From: JAJPXI01 sp051867655
Lineage (GTDB): Bacteria > Bacillota > Clostridia > Oscillospirales > Oscillospiraceae
Direction: 5' to 3'
Length of the DNA: 20,901 nt
Assembly (NCBI GenBank): GCA_051867655.1
Contig: JBJDYV010000007.1
Span: 1-20,901 of the forward strand
The notes beneath the pieces are model-generated. The model worked only from the letters and a program-made list of their open reading frames with translations. It had not been told where the DNA came from and ran no database searches. The position numbers were made by a program, and so were the translations under genes. The number at the start of each line of letters is the position of its first letter. Within the stretch, counting starts at the first letter, position 1. This document shows positions 1 through 6,521 of the stretch, in pieces.

Positions 1-392
1 ACGCTGAACTTGCCCGCCTTGACCACCTCGCCCGCCTCGCAGGTGATGATCTTGGCCTTGTCCAGCAGGCGGTGCTCCTCCAGCTTCAGCTTGACCAGCC
101 CCGCCGTCATGCGGGTGGCGTAGATGGGGGCGTTGACGCTGCGCAGCAGGTAGGGGATGGAGCCGATGTGGTCCTCGTGCCCGTGGGTCAGGAAGATGCC
201 CCGGATCTTGTTCTGGTTCTTGATCAGGTAGGTGAAGTCGGGGATGACCACGTCGATGCCGTACATGTCGTCGTCGGGGAAGCCCATGCCCACGTCCACG
301 ATGATCATGTCCCCGCCGTACTCGTAGACGGTCAGGTTCTTGCCGATCTCGTTCAGACCGCCCAGAGAGATGATTTTCAGTTTTTCTGCCAT
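1..392 (-). CDS. rnj: Ribonuclease J, N-terminal part (cut by window edge)
   Basis: The first 130 residues of a metallo-beta-lactamase-fold ribonuclease of the RNase J family, a cytoplasmic 5'-3' exo/endonuclease in RNA decay and processing. It begins MAEKLKIISLGGLNEIGKN, the family's typical opening. The metal-binding motif HGHEDH lies at about residues 70-75, followed by IGSIPYLLR. The ATG at 392 has an AAAAGGAG ribosome site about 6 nt upstream, which fixes the start. The C-terminal beta-CASP and later domains lie outside the window. It is transcribed leftward from an extended -10 promoter near 682-690 through a long leader. Family assignment is secure. Which paralogue (J1 or J2) cannot be told from this fragment. 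Confidence 0.93.
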   Translation of the reverse strand, partial: MAEKLKIISLGGLNEIGKNLTVYEYGGDMIIVDVGMGFPDDDMYGIDVVIPDFTYLIKNQNKIRGIFLTHGHEDHIGSIPYLLRSVNAPIYATRMTAGLVKLKLEEHRLLDKAKIITCEAGEVVKAGKFS

Positions 393-675
393 AATATTCT
401 CCTTTTCGTGGCGGAACCACGCAGCGAATGTGTCTGCGGCGTCTTGCCAATTCGTTCGTGCTTCCGCTTGAACTTCTGCTTAATTGAGCGCGTATGTAGG
501 CAGAAAAATCAACAAAAACTGGGCGCACAAAAGACGGACGGTGGGCTGCCCGCTCGTTTGACCCTGTCTCGCCAAAAGAGCCGGGCGGCCGCCGTCTTGT
601 GTGTCGTTATTGGATCTCTGCCGTATAAAAAAGCACGAAAAGCACGTTCCCGTGCGGTACGCCGAAATAAATCGT
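393..675 (-). promoter_or_regulatory. Long structured 5' leader of RNase J mRNA
   Basis: No gene is seen here. Read leftward, the transcript first meets GCACGGGAACGTGC, a 5-bp hairpin followed by TTTT, then a second CGTGC followed by TTTTTT (around 628-653). Either CGTGC can pair with the single GCACG. Next, AAGACGG and CCGTCTT arms (592-598 and 531-537 on the plus strand) close a stem-loop of about 75 nt with further GGGC/GCCC pairing inside. A last hairpin (CGTGG, loop CGGAA, CCACG; 407-421) sits beside the ribosome site. Leader structure is visible; a regulatory role such as autoregulation by RNase J is inference. Confidence 0.45.
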
Positions 676-681
676 TATAGT

Positions 682-690
682 ATTATAACA
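682..690 (-). promoter_or_regulatory. Extended -10 promoter for RNase J
   Basis: On the minus strand the sequence reads TGTTATAAT, a perfect extended -10 (TGN plus TATAAT). A weak -35 (TATACT, 3 of 6 matches) lies 17 nt upstream. Transcription would start near 675, giving a leader of about 280 nt before the RNase J ATG. The repeat element at 721-790 lies just upstream, so the promoter is not shared with the preceding gene. Confidence 0.6.
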
Positions 691-720
691 CATTCTTTGG
701 GAAAAGTATACCATAATTTT

Positions 721-789
721 AATGCTGAATTCAGAATGCAGTATGCAGAATTTAAAAAATTCAGCATTCATCATTCAGCATTCTGCATT
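721..789. repeat. AATGCAGAATG-family palindromic repeat, copy 1
   Basis: An AT-rich, self-complementary element with 11-bp arms AATGCTGAATT (721-731) and AATTCAGCATT (758-768) and a right flank that reads AATGCAGAATGCTGA on the minus strand. It supplies the last codons and the TGA stop of the nucleotidyltransferase gene. Related copies are at 6441-6487 and 13535-13594. Confidence 0.8.
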
Positions 790-3096
790 TCCCCCCGTAT
801 CCAACTGCCGGATTTCCTTCTCGTAAAACCCGCACAGCTCCCGGGCGATCTCCGCGTCGGCCCCCTCAGTCTGGAGGAACACGGCCCGGCGGCGGATCAG
901 GGGGTGGACGTAGACCCAGCCGCCCCCGGAGCGCAGGCGCACCCCGGTCCCGGCGGGCTCGGAGCAGCGGAACCGGCCGGTGAAGGCCTCCATCAGCGCG
1001 CCCCGGCCCCCCTGCAGGGGGATCTCCGCGGAGCTGATGGTGAAGGGGGGCAGGCGCTCGAGCAGTTCGGCCAGAGTCTGCCCCTTGCGGCCCAGGGCGG
1101 CGGCCAGGTACCCGGCGGCGAACAGGGCGTCCCGCAGCCAGGGGGAGCGGGCATAGACCTCCTCCGCCCCCTTGTCCCGGCCCAGGCGGAGCACCTTTCC
1201 GCCCGTTTGGGCCCCCAGCTCGTCGATGACCGCCGGAGCGGAAGCGGGTACGGCCACGGTGTTGCCCTTTTCCAGCTCCAGCAGAGCGATCAGGGCCAGC
1301 AGCCGCCCGGAGTCCACGCTCGTTCCGTCCTCCTGCCGCCCCTCCAGCCGGAAGCCGCCGTGGGCGGCGGAGAAGGAGGGCGCCCCCGCCGCTTCATGGC
1401 GCAGGGCCCGGCAGCCCATGCGCTCCAGCAGGTTGACCAGCGTCTGGTCCCAGAGGCTCTCCCCGGGCACGGCCACGGTGACGCTTGCCGCGCCCACCCG
1501 GCGCTCGGCGTCGGCGGCGTAGGCGGTGTTGACCCCCGCCAGATGCTCCCACGCTCCCACCTGGCCGGCCCCCACCCGGGTGCCCGCCCCGGCGTTCCAC
1601 TGCTGCTCCGCCCGGGCAAGGCGCTCCCGCTCCGGGGGCAGGCCCCGCTGGTCGAACCAGTGGAGGAAGATCCGGTCCTTTTCCTGCTCCACGAACAGGG
1701 AGGCGGACAGGTTGTAATACTCCCCCAGCCACGCGGCGGCGGCGGGACAGCAGCCGTCGTGGGCCAGCACCACGCCGCCCCCGGCGCAGATTCCGGCCCC
1801 CAGGGCCCGGGAGAGCATGGCCGCGCCGTCGCCCCCCGACCAGCCCAGGGCCACCTTGCCCTCGCCCCCCAGGACCACCCCCAGGGAGGTGAACAGCTCG
1901 GGGGACAGGGCCTCGCCCACGGCCCCCCGCAGCACGCCGCCGTCCCCGAAGCGCAGGGGCTCCGCCTCCCGCTGGGTGGACAGGGAGCGGCGCAGCCGGG
2001 CCCCGGCGGGCACCTCCCGGCCCGGCCAGACCGCCACCCGCTCGGACAGCACCGCCCCTTCGCCCGCCCGGGCGCGGTCGGCCAGCACGCTGCCCTCGTT
2101 GAGTACGCTGCCCTCTCCCGCCTGCGCGCCGCAGCCCAGAATGGCCCCGTACAGGGTGGCCTTGTCGTCGGCCCGGGCGTCCTCCATCAGAACAGACCGC
2201 TGCACCAGGGCCCGGCGGCCGATGCGCACGCCCTTTCCCAGGGCCACATGGGGGCCGATCAGGGAGCCCTCGCCCAGCTCCACGCCCGCATCGAACCAGC
2301 AGGGGGGCACCACCTGCACCTTGTCCGGGATGGGCACTTTGGACCAGATCCCCGGGGCAATCTTGGGGGCGGGGGGCTCGTCCGCCCCCTTGCCGCTGAG
2401 AAGCTGGGCCATGCAGTCCAGATAGCGCTCCGGGCTGCCCACGTCCCGCCAGAAGCCCTCCATGACGTGGCTGCTGATGACCACCCCCTGCTCCAGCAGC
2501 ACGGGGAACAGGTCCCGGGCGAAGTCCCACCGGGCCTGGGCGGGGATCAGATTGGCCGCCTTGCGGGTCATGATATAAACGCCGGTGTTCACCGTGCTGG
2601 ACAGCACCTGGTCCCAGCCGGGCTTTTCCACGAAGCGCTCCACCCGCCCGGCGGCGTCGGTGACCACCATGCCGCACTCGGGCACGCCCTCCCACCGCTT
2701 CAGGGCGAGGGTGACCGCCCCGCGGCCGGTCTGGTGATAGGCCATCAGCTCCTTCAGGTCGAAGTCGAAGACCGCGTCCCCGGGCAGCACCAGAAAGTCC
2801 TCCTCCCCCAGCTCGTCCAGCAGGGCGCGCACCGCCCCGGCGGTGCCCATGGGCTCCTCCTCCCGGCGCAGGCGCAGGATCATCCCCTCGGGCGTGTTCT
2901 CGCCGCACCAGGCCTCGATCTGCTCGGCCTGATGGCCCAGGGACAGGATCACGTCATGTACCCCCGCCCGGCGCAGGTTCTCCAGGCAGCGGGAGAGCAC
3001 GGTGCCGTCGAACAGGGGGAGCAGGGCTTTGGGACGGCTCAGGGACAGGGGCCGCAGGCGCGTCCCCTCGCCCCCGGCCAGAATGACAGCTTTCAC
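775..3096 (-). CDS. Sugar-1-phosphate nucleotidyltransferase with left-handed beta-helix and degenerate phosphomannomutase-like domain
   Basis: A 773-aa multidomain protein. Residues 1 to about 235 form a nucleotidyltransferase domain: MKAVILAGGEGTRLRPLSLS is the nucleotide-binding loop, followed by FLVLPGDAVFDFD, FVEKPG and NTGVYIM. About 255-365 is a hexapeptide-repeat beta-helix rich in IGxxxxLGxG patterns. The remainder resembles the alpha-D-phosphohexomutase fold of fused mannose-1-phosphate guanylyltransferase/phosphomannomutase proteins. The expected phosphoserine loop (T-x-S-H-N) is not visible; the corresponding area reads ALGWSGGDGAAML, so mutase activity is doubtful. The GTG start at 3096 is preceded by AGGTGA at good spacing. 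The C-terminus (NAEC, stop) is encoded inside a repeat. A role in making nucleotide sugars for surface polysaccharide is inferred; the true substrate is not determinable. Confidence 0.85.
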   Translation of the reverse strand: MKAVILAGGEGTRLRPLSLSRPKALLPLFDGTVLSRCLENLRRAGVHDVILSLGHQAEQIEAWCGENTPEGMILRLRREEEPMGTAGAVRALLDELGEEDFLVLPGDAVFDFDLKELMAYHQTGRGAVTLALKRWEGVPECGMVVTDAAGRVERFVEKPGWDQVLSSTVNTGVYIMTRKAANLIPAQARWDFARDLFPVLLEQGVVISSHVMEGFWRDVGSPERYLDCMAQLLSGKGADEPPAPKIAPGIWSKVPIPDKVQVVPPCWFDAGVELGEGSLIGPHVALGKGVRIGRRALVQRSVLMEDARADDKATLYGAILGCGAQAGEGSVLNEGSVLADRARAGEGAVLSERVAVWPGREVPAGARLRRSLSTQREAEPLRFGDGGVLRGAVGEALSPELFTSLGVVLGGEGKVALGWSGGDGAAMLSRALGAGICAGGGVVLAHDGCCPAAAAWLGEYYNLSASLFVEQEKDRIFLHWFDQRGLPPERERLARAEQQWNAGAGTRVGAGQVGAWEHLAGVNTAYAADAERRVGAASVTVAVPGESLWDQTLVNLLERMGCRALRHEAAGAPSFSAAHGGFRLEGRQEDGTSVDSGRLLALIALLELEKGNTVAVPASAPAVIDELGAQTGGKVLRLGRDKGAEEVYARSPWLRDALFAAGYLAAALGRKGQTLAELLERLPPFTISSAEIPLQGGRGALMEAFTGRFRCSEPAGTGVRLRSGGGWVYVHPLIRRRAVFLQTEGADAEIARELCGFYEKEIRQLDTGGNAEC

Positions 3097-3181
3097 GCAA
3101 GGTCACCTCATTTCTTGATGACCTTTAGTATTTCCGCTCTGTCGGCGGTGTAAACCTCTTTTCTTCCGGCGGTTTTTCCGG

Positions 3182-3187
3182 TATAAT
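3182..3187 (+). promoter_or_regulatory. Possible -10 box upstream of the ArsC-like gene
   Basis: A perfect TATAAT stands in the divergent intergenic region, but no convincing -35 lies 16-18 nt upstream. Transcripts from it would carry the two REP palindromes at 3192-3259 in the leader. A weak promoter for the divergent nucleotidyltransferase may use TTTACA (minus strand, 3149-3154). Confidence 0.35.
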
Positions 3188-3191
3188 GATT

Positions 3192-3259
3192 GTAGGGGCG
3201 GATTCCATATCCGCCCGCGACGCCATCCCCATGCAGGGGCGGATTCCATATCCGCCCGC
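3192..3259. repeat. Tandem pair of REP-like palindromes (copies 1 and 2)
   Basis: Two nearly identical units, 3192-3218 and 3233-3259, each reading G(T/C)AGGGGCGGA, a short centre, TCCGCCCGC, in the same orientation with a 41-bp offset. The GGGCGGA and TCCGCCC arms can form a stem. Other members of this family in the window differ in the stem sequence but keep pairing. Confidence 0.8.
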
Positions 3260-3286
3260 AATACCATACCGACGCGGAGGTTCCCC

Positions 3287-3619
3287 ATGAACATTCAGAT
3301 ATTCGGCAAGTCCAAGTGCTTTGACACGAAGAAAGCGGAGCGGTATTTCAAGGAGCGGCGGGTGAAGTTCCAGTCCATCGACTTGGTGAAGACGGGCATC
3401 AGCCCCGGGGAGCTGAAAAGCGTGAAGAACGCCGTGGGCCTGGACGCGCTGATCGACGAGTCCAATCCCGACGCGGCGCTGCTGCGCTACCTGGCCTACG
3501 AGGAGGACAAGATCGAGAAGCTGCTGGAAAACCCGAAGCTGCTGAAAACGCCCATCGTGCGCAACGGCAGGCAGGCCACCGTGGGCTATCAGCCCGACGT
3601 GTGGAAGGGGTGGGAGTAA
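3287..3619 (+). CDS. ArsC/Spx-family thioredoxin-fold protein
   Basis: 110 aa, a typical length for the ArsC/Spx/YffB group. It opens MNIQIFGKSKCFDTKKAERYF, matching the family's beta strand, Cys loop and helix, with one cysteine at residue 11 and no second CxxC cysteine. Near the C-terminus, LLENPKLLKTPIVRNG corresponds to the L-NP-L-RPI segment, but the usual Arg-Pro-Ile has become Thr-Pro-Ile. Arsenate reductase activity is therefore uncertain. A CGGAGG ribosome site lies 6-7 nt before the ATG. No ars transporter or regulator is nearby, which argues against an arsenic operon. It stands alone between the divergent nucleotidyltransferase and the DUF3800 unit. Confidence 0.85.
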   Translation: MNIQIFGKSKCFDTKKAERYFKERRVKFQSIDLVKTGISPGELKSVKNAVGLDALIDESNPDAALLRYLAYEEDKIEKLLENPKLLKTPIVRNGRQATVGYQPDVWKGWE

Positions 3620-3650
3620 GTGGGAAATGGGGCGTGCCTTTTTCCCTGAT

Positions 3651-3676
3651 ACGCATTGACAGTCCCTGAAATGCGT
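3651..3676. promoter_or_regulatory. Inverted repeat upstream of the DUF3800 promoter
   Basis: ACGCATT at 3651-3657 and AATGCGT at 3670-3676 form perfect 7-bp arms around a 12-bp centre, ending 9 bp before the -35 box. It could be an operator or a weak end-of-gene hairpin for the preceding ORF. No run of T follows it. Confidence 0.35.
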
Positions 3677-3685
3677 TCACTTTAC

Positions 3686-3714
3686 TTGACAATCCGGGAT
3701 AAAACATGTATGAT
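3686..3714 (+). promoter_or_regulatory. Near-consensus promoter of the DUF3800 RNA/gene unit
   Basis: TTGACA (3686-3691), a 17-bp spacer and TATGAT (3709-3714): consensus -35, ideal spacing and a 5-of-6 -10. Transcription would begin near 3721, just before the palindrome GTGTGACTTGTCACAC. Confidence 0.8.
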
Positions 3715-3720
3715 AATCAT

Positions 3721-3806
3721 ACAATAGAGTGTGACTTGTCACACTTTTGGGCTGGCCGAAAGGCCCTGGTCCACCTTCGGCGGGGAATTTCCCCGCCATT
3801 TTTTTT
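3721..3806 (+). ncRNA. Candidate small structured RNA/leader ahead of the DUF3800 gene
   Basis: From the predicted transcription start to the T-run is about 86 nt and contains ordered structure. There is a hairpin with arms GTGTGA/TCACAC and loop CTTG (3729-3744). A GGCC-GAAA-GGCC tetraloop hairpin follows (3754-3765). Last is a strong GC terminator. An alternative helix can form between GCCGAA..GG (3755-3763, one bulge) and CCTTCGGC (3774-3781); it takes three bases of the terminator's 5' arm. Candidate RNA motifs found beside DUF3800 genes have been reported, as I recall; whether this belongs to one of them is not tested. It could be a stand-alone RNA or an attenuator. Confidence 0.5.
3779..3806 (+). 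terminator. Intrinsic terminator between promoter and DUF3800 start codon
   Basis: GGCGGGG (3779-3785) pairs with CCCCGCC (3791-3797), extended by A-T pairs, then A and eight T residues. Its T-run ends 11 nt before the GTG start, so only read-through transcripts would carry the coding region. Confidence 0.8.
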
Positions 3807-3817
3807 GAAAGCGTGGG

Positions 3818-4501
3818 GTGCGCGTGAAGAAGGAATTGAGCATCTTCATTGATGAATCCGGGGACTTCGGCGCCTTGAGCAGCCACGCCCCATACTACAT
3901 CGTCGCGCTGATCTTTCACGAGCAATCGACCCCCATCGACCTGAATGTAAAAGCGCTGGATGAGCATGTTTCAAATCTGGGCTTTGAACAACACGCCATC
4001 CATACCGGGCCGCTGATTCGGAGAGAATCGGTCTATGAGAATCACACTCTTGAGGAACGAAAGCGTCTGTTCGGTGCGCTGTTCAACTTTATGAGGAAGG
4101 CCCCGATCCAATATCAGACGGTCAAGATCCGAAAAGCCGAATGCAGCGGCCCGATCGCTCTAACCGAGCGGCTTTCCCGCGCAGTCGCAGAGATCATCAA
4201 GTCCGACCTGGAGTATTTCCACAGCTTTGATTCCGTCATCATTTATTATGATAACGGGCAAATTGAGTTGACAAAGATTCTGACCGCGGTATTCCACGCG
4301 CTGCTGTCCCATGTGGAATTCAGAAAGGTTGCGCCCGGCGATTATAAACTGTTCCAGGCGGCTGACTTGATTTGTACGCTGGAACTGTTGGCGCTGAAAG
4401 CGGACGAAGGCGTTTTTTCCAAATCAGAAAAAGGTTTTTTCAATACACCCCGCGACTTCAAAAAGAATTTTTATAAACCCATTCTGAAAAAGCAGCGATA
4501 A
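3818..4501 (+). CDS. DUF3800 domain protein
   Basis: 227 aa, matching the DUF3800 family. The diagnostic FIDESGD is at residues 10-16 (Asp12, Glu13), then IIYYDNGQ (Asp145), and FQAADLICTLE (Asp183). Such spaced acidic residues fit the RNase H-like fold proposed for the family, suggesting a metal-dependent nuclease-type activity, though biochemical function is not established. The start appears to be GTG at 3818 or GTG at 3824; no good Shine-Dalgarno is seen because the terminator T-run occupies that space, so expression is probably low or conditional. The gene is more AT-rich than its neighbours, which hints at horizontal acquisition. DUF3800 genes are often found in defence and mobile regions. 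It is convergent with the WYL regulator. Confidence 0.85.
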   Translation: MRVKKELSIFIDESGDFGALSSHAPYYIVALIFHEQSTPIDLNVKALDEHVSNLGFEQHAIHTGPLIRRESVYENHTLEERKRLFGALFNFMRKAPIQYQTVKIRKAECSGPIALTERLSRAVAEIIKSDLEYFHSFDSVIIYYDNGQIELTKILTAVFHALLSHVEFRKVAPGDYKLFQAADLICTLELLALKADEGVFSKSEKGFFNTPRDFKKNFYKPILKKQR

Positions 4502-4505
4502 TAGT

Positions 4506-4552
4506 AAGGAAGACCCCGGCGCCGCCACGGCGCCGGGGTCTTCCTTATTTTT
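4506..4552. terminator. Bidirectional terminator between DUF3800 and WYL genes
   Basis: A perfect inverted repeat with 19-bp arms (4506-4524 and 4528-4546; AAGGAAGACCCCGGCG...) and a 3-nt loop, followed by ATTTTT. The stem overlaps the stop codon of the minus-strand WYL gene (4545-4547) and starts 4 nt after the DUF3800 stop. Confidence 0.9.
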
Positions 4553-5531
4553 CGTACAGCTTCGCCACGTCGCTCAAACGCTTCCGGTACTCCTCCGCCG
4601 CCCAGGCGGGGGCGAGCAGTTCCACGCCGTCTCCCAGGCCGAACAGCCAGCCCCAGAACTGGGGGGACACCACCACCTCCACCGTGACGGTAAAGGTCCC
4701 ATCCCCCCCGGGCACCAGCATGGCCTCCCGGCCGAAGCGGTCCAGCACCACGCCCGCCAGATCCTCCCGGCAGCGCAGGGTCACGTTGGCGTCGGTGCCG
4801 CTGAACATGCCGAAGTGCTTTTTCGCGTACCCCGCCATGTCGAACTCCCCGGCGGCGTCCCCCTCCAGGGGCGATTCGGTGACGGTCAGATCGCTCATCT
4901 TGTCCACCCGGTAGTGGCGCACGTCCCCGCGGTCGTGATCCCAGCCCACCAGGTAGTAGTTCTCGTTGTCCCACACCAGCCCGCAGGGGGACACGGTGTA
5001 GCGCGCCCCCTCCCGGCGCAGCACCTTCTCCTTGCGGCTGTTGTAGTCGAAATAGAGGAAGGACACCGCCCGCCGCTTCCCCACGGCGGCGTGCAGCTCG
5101 TCCACGTTGTAGTAGATGCTCTCGTTCATGGTCTTGACCCGGCCCGCCACGTAGACCTGCCGCTGCAGCTGCCGGGCCTGATGGACGCTGGCCAGCCCCT
5201 CCAGCTTGCGGATCAGCGCGTCGCTCTTGCGCCGGGTGATGAATTTGGAGGACTGCACCGCGTCCACCAGCAGCTTCAGCTCGGGCAGCTCGAAATCCCG
5301 CTCGCCCACGAACCAGCCGCCCGCACGGCCCTTGCGGCACTGCACGTCCAGACCGAAGGCGCGCAGCTGCTCCAGATCGTCGTACAGGCTCTTGCGCTCG
5401 GCCTGGATGCCCCAGCGCTCCAGCTCGCCGATCATCTGCTGCACAGTCATGGGGTGCTCCTCGTCGGTGCGCTCCAGCAGAAGCTGCCGCAGCACCAACA
5501 GCTTTTGCTTCTGGTTTCCGCTCTTTGCCAT
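4545..5531 (-). CDS. WYL-domain transcriptional regulator (HTH-WYL-WCX)
   Basis: 328 aa. Residues about 8-70 form a DeoR/HTH_11-like winged helix (LLVLRQLLLERTDEEHPMTV, then RKSLYDDLEQLRAFGL). The middle carries a WYL domain with RAVSFLYFDYNS and the hallmark YTVSPCGLVWDNENYYLVG, and the C-terminus is a WCX extension (about 235-328). WYL proteins bind ligands or nucleic acid and regulate varied genes, including DNA damage and phage-defence loci. The ATG at 5531 has TTGGAGGTGG upstream. A palindrome over its -10 box suggests autoregulation. It is convergent with the DUF3800 gene and divergent from the serine hydrolase; which of these it controls is not shown by the sequence. Confidence 0.92.
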   Translation of the reverse strand: MAKSGNQKQKLLVLRQLLLERTDEEHPMTVQQMIGELERWGIQAERKSLYDDLEQLRAFGLDVQCRKGRAGGWFVGERDFELPELKLLVDAVQSSKFITRRKSDALIRKLEGLASVHQARQLQRQVYVAGRVKTMNESIYYNVDELHAAVGKRRAVSFLYFDYNSRKEKVLRREGARYTVSPCGLVWDNENYYLVGWDHDRGDVRHYRVDKMSDLTVTESPLEGDAAGEFDMAGYAKKHFGMFSGTDANVTLRCREDLAGVVLDRFGREAMLVPGGDGTFTVTVEVVVSPQFWGWLFGLGDGVELLAPAWAAEEYRKRLSDVAKLYEK

Positions 5532-5555
5532 GCCGCCACCTCCAAAGTCCTGTTT

Positions 5556-5595
5556 ATGGTACTATCAGAATACCATCTTTTCCCTCTGCCCGCAA
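5556..5595 (-). promoter_or_regulatory. Promoter and palindromic operator of the WYL gene
   Basis: On the minus strand TTGCGG (5590-5595), a 17-bp spacer and TATTCT (5567-5572) form a plausible promoter. ATGGTA (5556-5561) and TACCAT (5571-5576) are perfect inverted half-sites around a 9-bp centre, covering the -10 box and start point. The position suits a repressor site, possibly for the WYL protein itself. Confidence 0.5.
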
Positions 5596-5602
5596 GGGTT
5601 GC

Positions 5603-5631
5603 TTTACAGAACTCCCTCCCCGTGCTAAAAT
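5603..5631 (+). promoter_or_regulatory. Promoter of the serine hydrolase / NlpC-P60 pair
   Basis: TTTACA (5603-5608), 17-bp spacer, TAAAAT (5626-5631), followed by an AT-rich stretch and a GCGAGG ribosome site 8 nt before the ATG at 5661. Confidence 0.65.
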
Positions 5632-5660
5632 TTAAATAAATAAATGCGAGGTAAAACGCC

Positions 5661-6443
5661 ATGACAAAATCCGAACTGACCGCTTTTCTGGACACGGAGA
5701 TCGCCGCCTTTCCCGGGCAGGTCTCCCTGCTGATGGTGGATTTAAAAAGCCGCAAGGACCTGCTCGCGTACGACGCCGACGCCCCGGTCCCCGCCGCCTC
5801 TCTCATCAAGGTGCCCATCCTTTTGACCGCCGCCGATTTGGCGGCTCAGGGCCAGCTGAGTCTGGAACAAAACGTCTCCGTGGAGCATATCTTAAAAGAC
5901 ACGGAGGTCTTTGAGCCGGAGAACCTGCGCCCGGCGTATCCCCTGGCCGAGCTGCTGGAGTGGATGACCGTCCAAAGCGACAACACCGCCGCCAACGCCG
6001 TCATCGATCTGCTGGGCATGGACGCCGTCAACGACTTCTGCCGCCGGGTGGGGGCGCAGAATACCGTCCTGCAGCGCAGAATGCTGGACTTTGAGGCCCG
6101 GGCTGCCGGGCGGGACAACATCACCAGCGCCCGGGACCAGTTCCAGTTTTTCTCCCTGCTGTCCTGGTGCGCCGAGCGCAGCGAGGTCTGGCGCGCCGCC
6201 CTGGAGATGCTGAAGCGCCAGCGCTGGCAGGACTGCCTTCTGCGCTACATCTGCGGGCCCACCCCGGCGGCCCACAAGACCGGCACGCTGCCCGACGCCG
6301 CCCACGACTGCGGGCTGTTCCTGGACCAGTCCGACCCGTACTACCTGGGCGTCTGCACCCGGGACGGCGGGGACCGGGCCAAGCAGTTCATCGGCAAACT
6401 GTCCCGGGCCATCTACGACTGCCACATGGAAGGGACTCTTTAA
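5661..6443 (+). CDS. Class A beta-lactamase-like serine hydrolase, no signal peptide
   Basis: 260 aa with the penicilloyl-serine transferase motif set: SLIK at residues 47-50 (SxxK), SDN at 106-108, and HKTG at 205-208. The region MLDFEARAAGRDNITSARD follows the SDN motif, as in beta-lactamase/PBP4*-like hydrolases; Glu145 may stand in for the class A general base, but this is uncertain. No signal peptide or membrane helix is seen, whereas true beta-lactamases are exported, so a cytoplasmic peptidase or amidase role is more likely than antibiotic resistance. It is followed by an NlpC/P60 peptidase, also without a signal peptide; the pair may process recovered muropeptides. The stop codon TAA is also the first base triplet of a repeat element. 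Confidence 0.85.
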   Translation: MTKSELTAFLDTEIAAFPGQVSLLMVDLKSRKDLLAYDADAPVPAASLIKVPILLTAADLAAQGQLSLEQNVSVEHILKDTEVFEPENLRPAYPLAELLEWMTVQSDNTAANAVIDLLGMDAVNDFCRRVGAQNTVLQRRMLDFEARAAGRDNITSARDQFQFFSLLSWCAERSEVWRAALEMLKRQRWQDCLLRYICGPTPAAHKTGTLPDAAHDCGLFLDQSDPYYLGVCTRDGGDRAKQFIGKLSRAIYDCHMEGTL

Positions 6444-6487
6444 TGCAGAATGCAAAATGCAGAATGATGAATTGTCCTGCATTTTAG
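6441..6487. repeat. AATGCAGAATG-family repeat, copy 2
   Basis: Begins at the stop codon of the serine hydrolase (TAATGCAGAATGC) and contains a second AATGCAGAATGATGAATT copy, ending near TGCATTTTA. Relative to its upstream gene it has the same orientation as copies 1 and 3. It separates the hydrolase and peptidase genes of one probable operon. Confidence 0.75.
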
Positions 6488-6521
6488 CGCCTGCCTTTTG
6501 ATCGACCATAGGAGGGATTGG

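Noticed and set aside
601..3153. An 850-aa plus-strand open frame opposite the nucleotidyltransferase.
   Set aside because: Gly/Pro/Ala/His-rich shadow; the minus-strand frame has clear domain motifs.
3103..3294. A 63-aa minus-strand frame between the nucleotidyltransferase and the ArsC-like gene.
   Set aside because: It is largely the translation of two REP palindromes.
3287..3619. A bona fide arsenate reductase of an ars operon.
   Set aside because: The Arg of the RPI segment is missing and no arsenic transporter or ArsR lies nearby; only family membership is supported.
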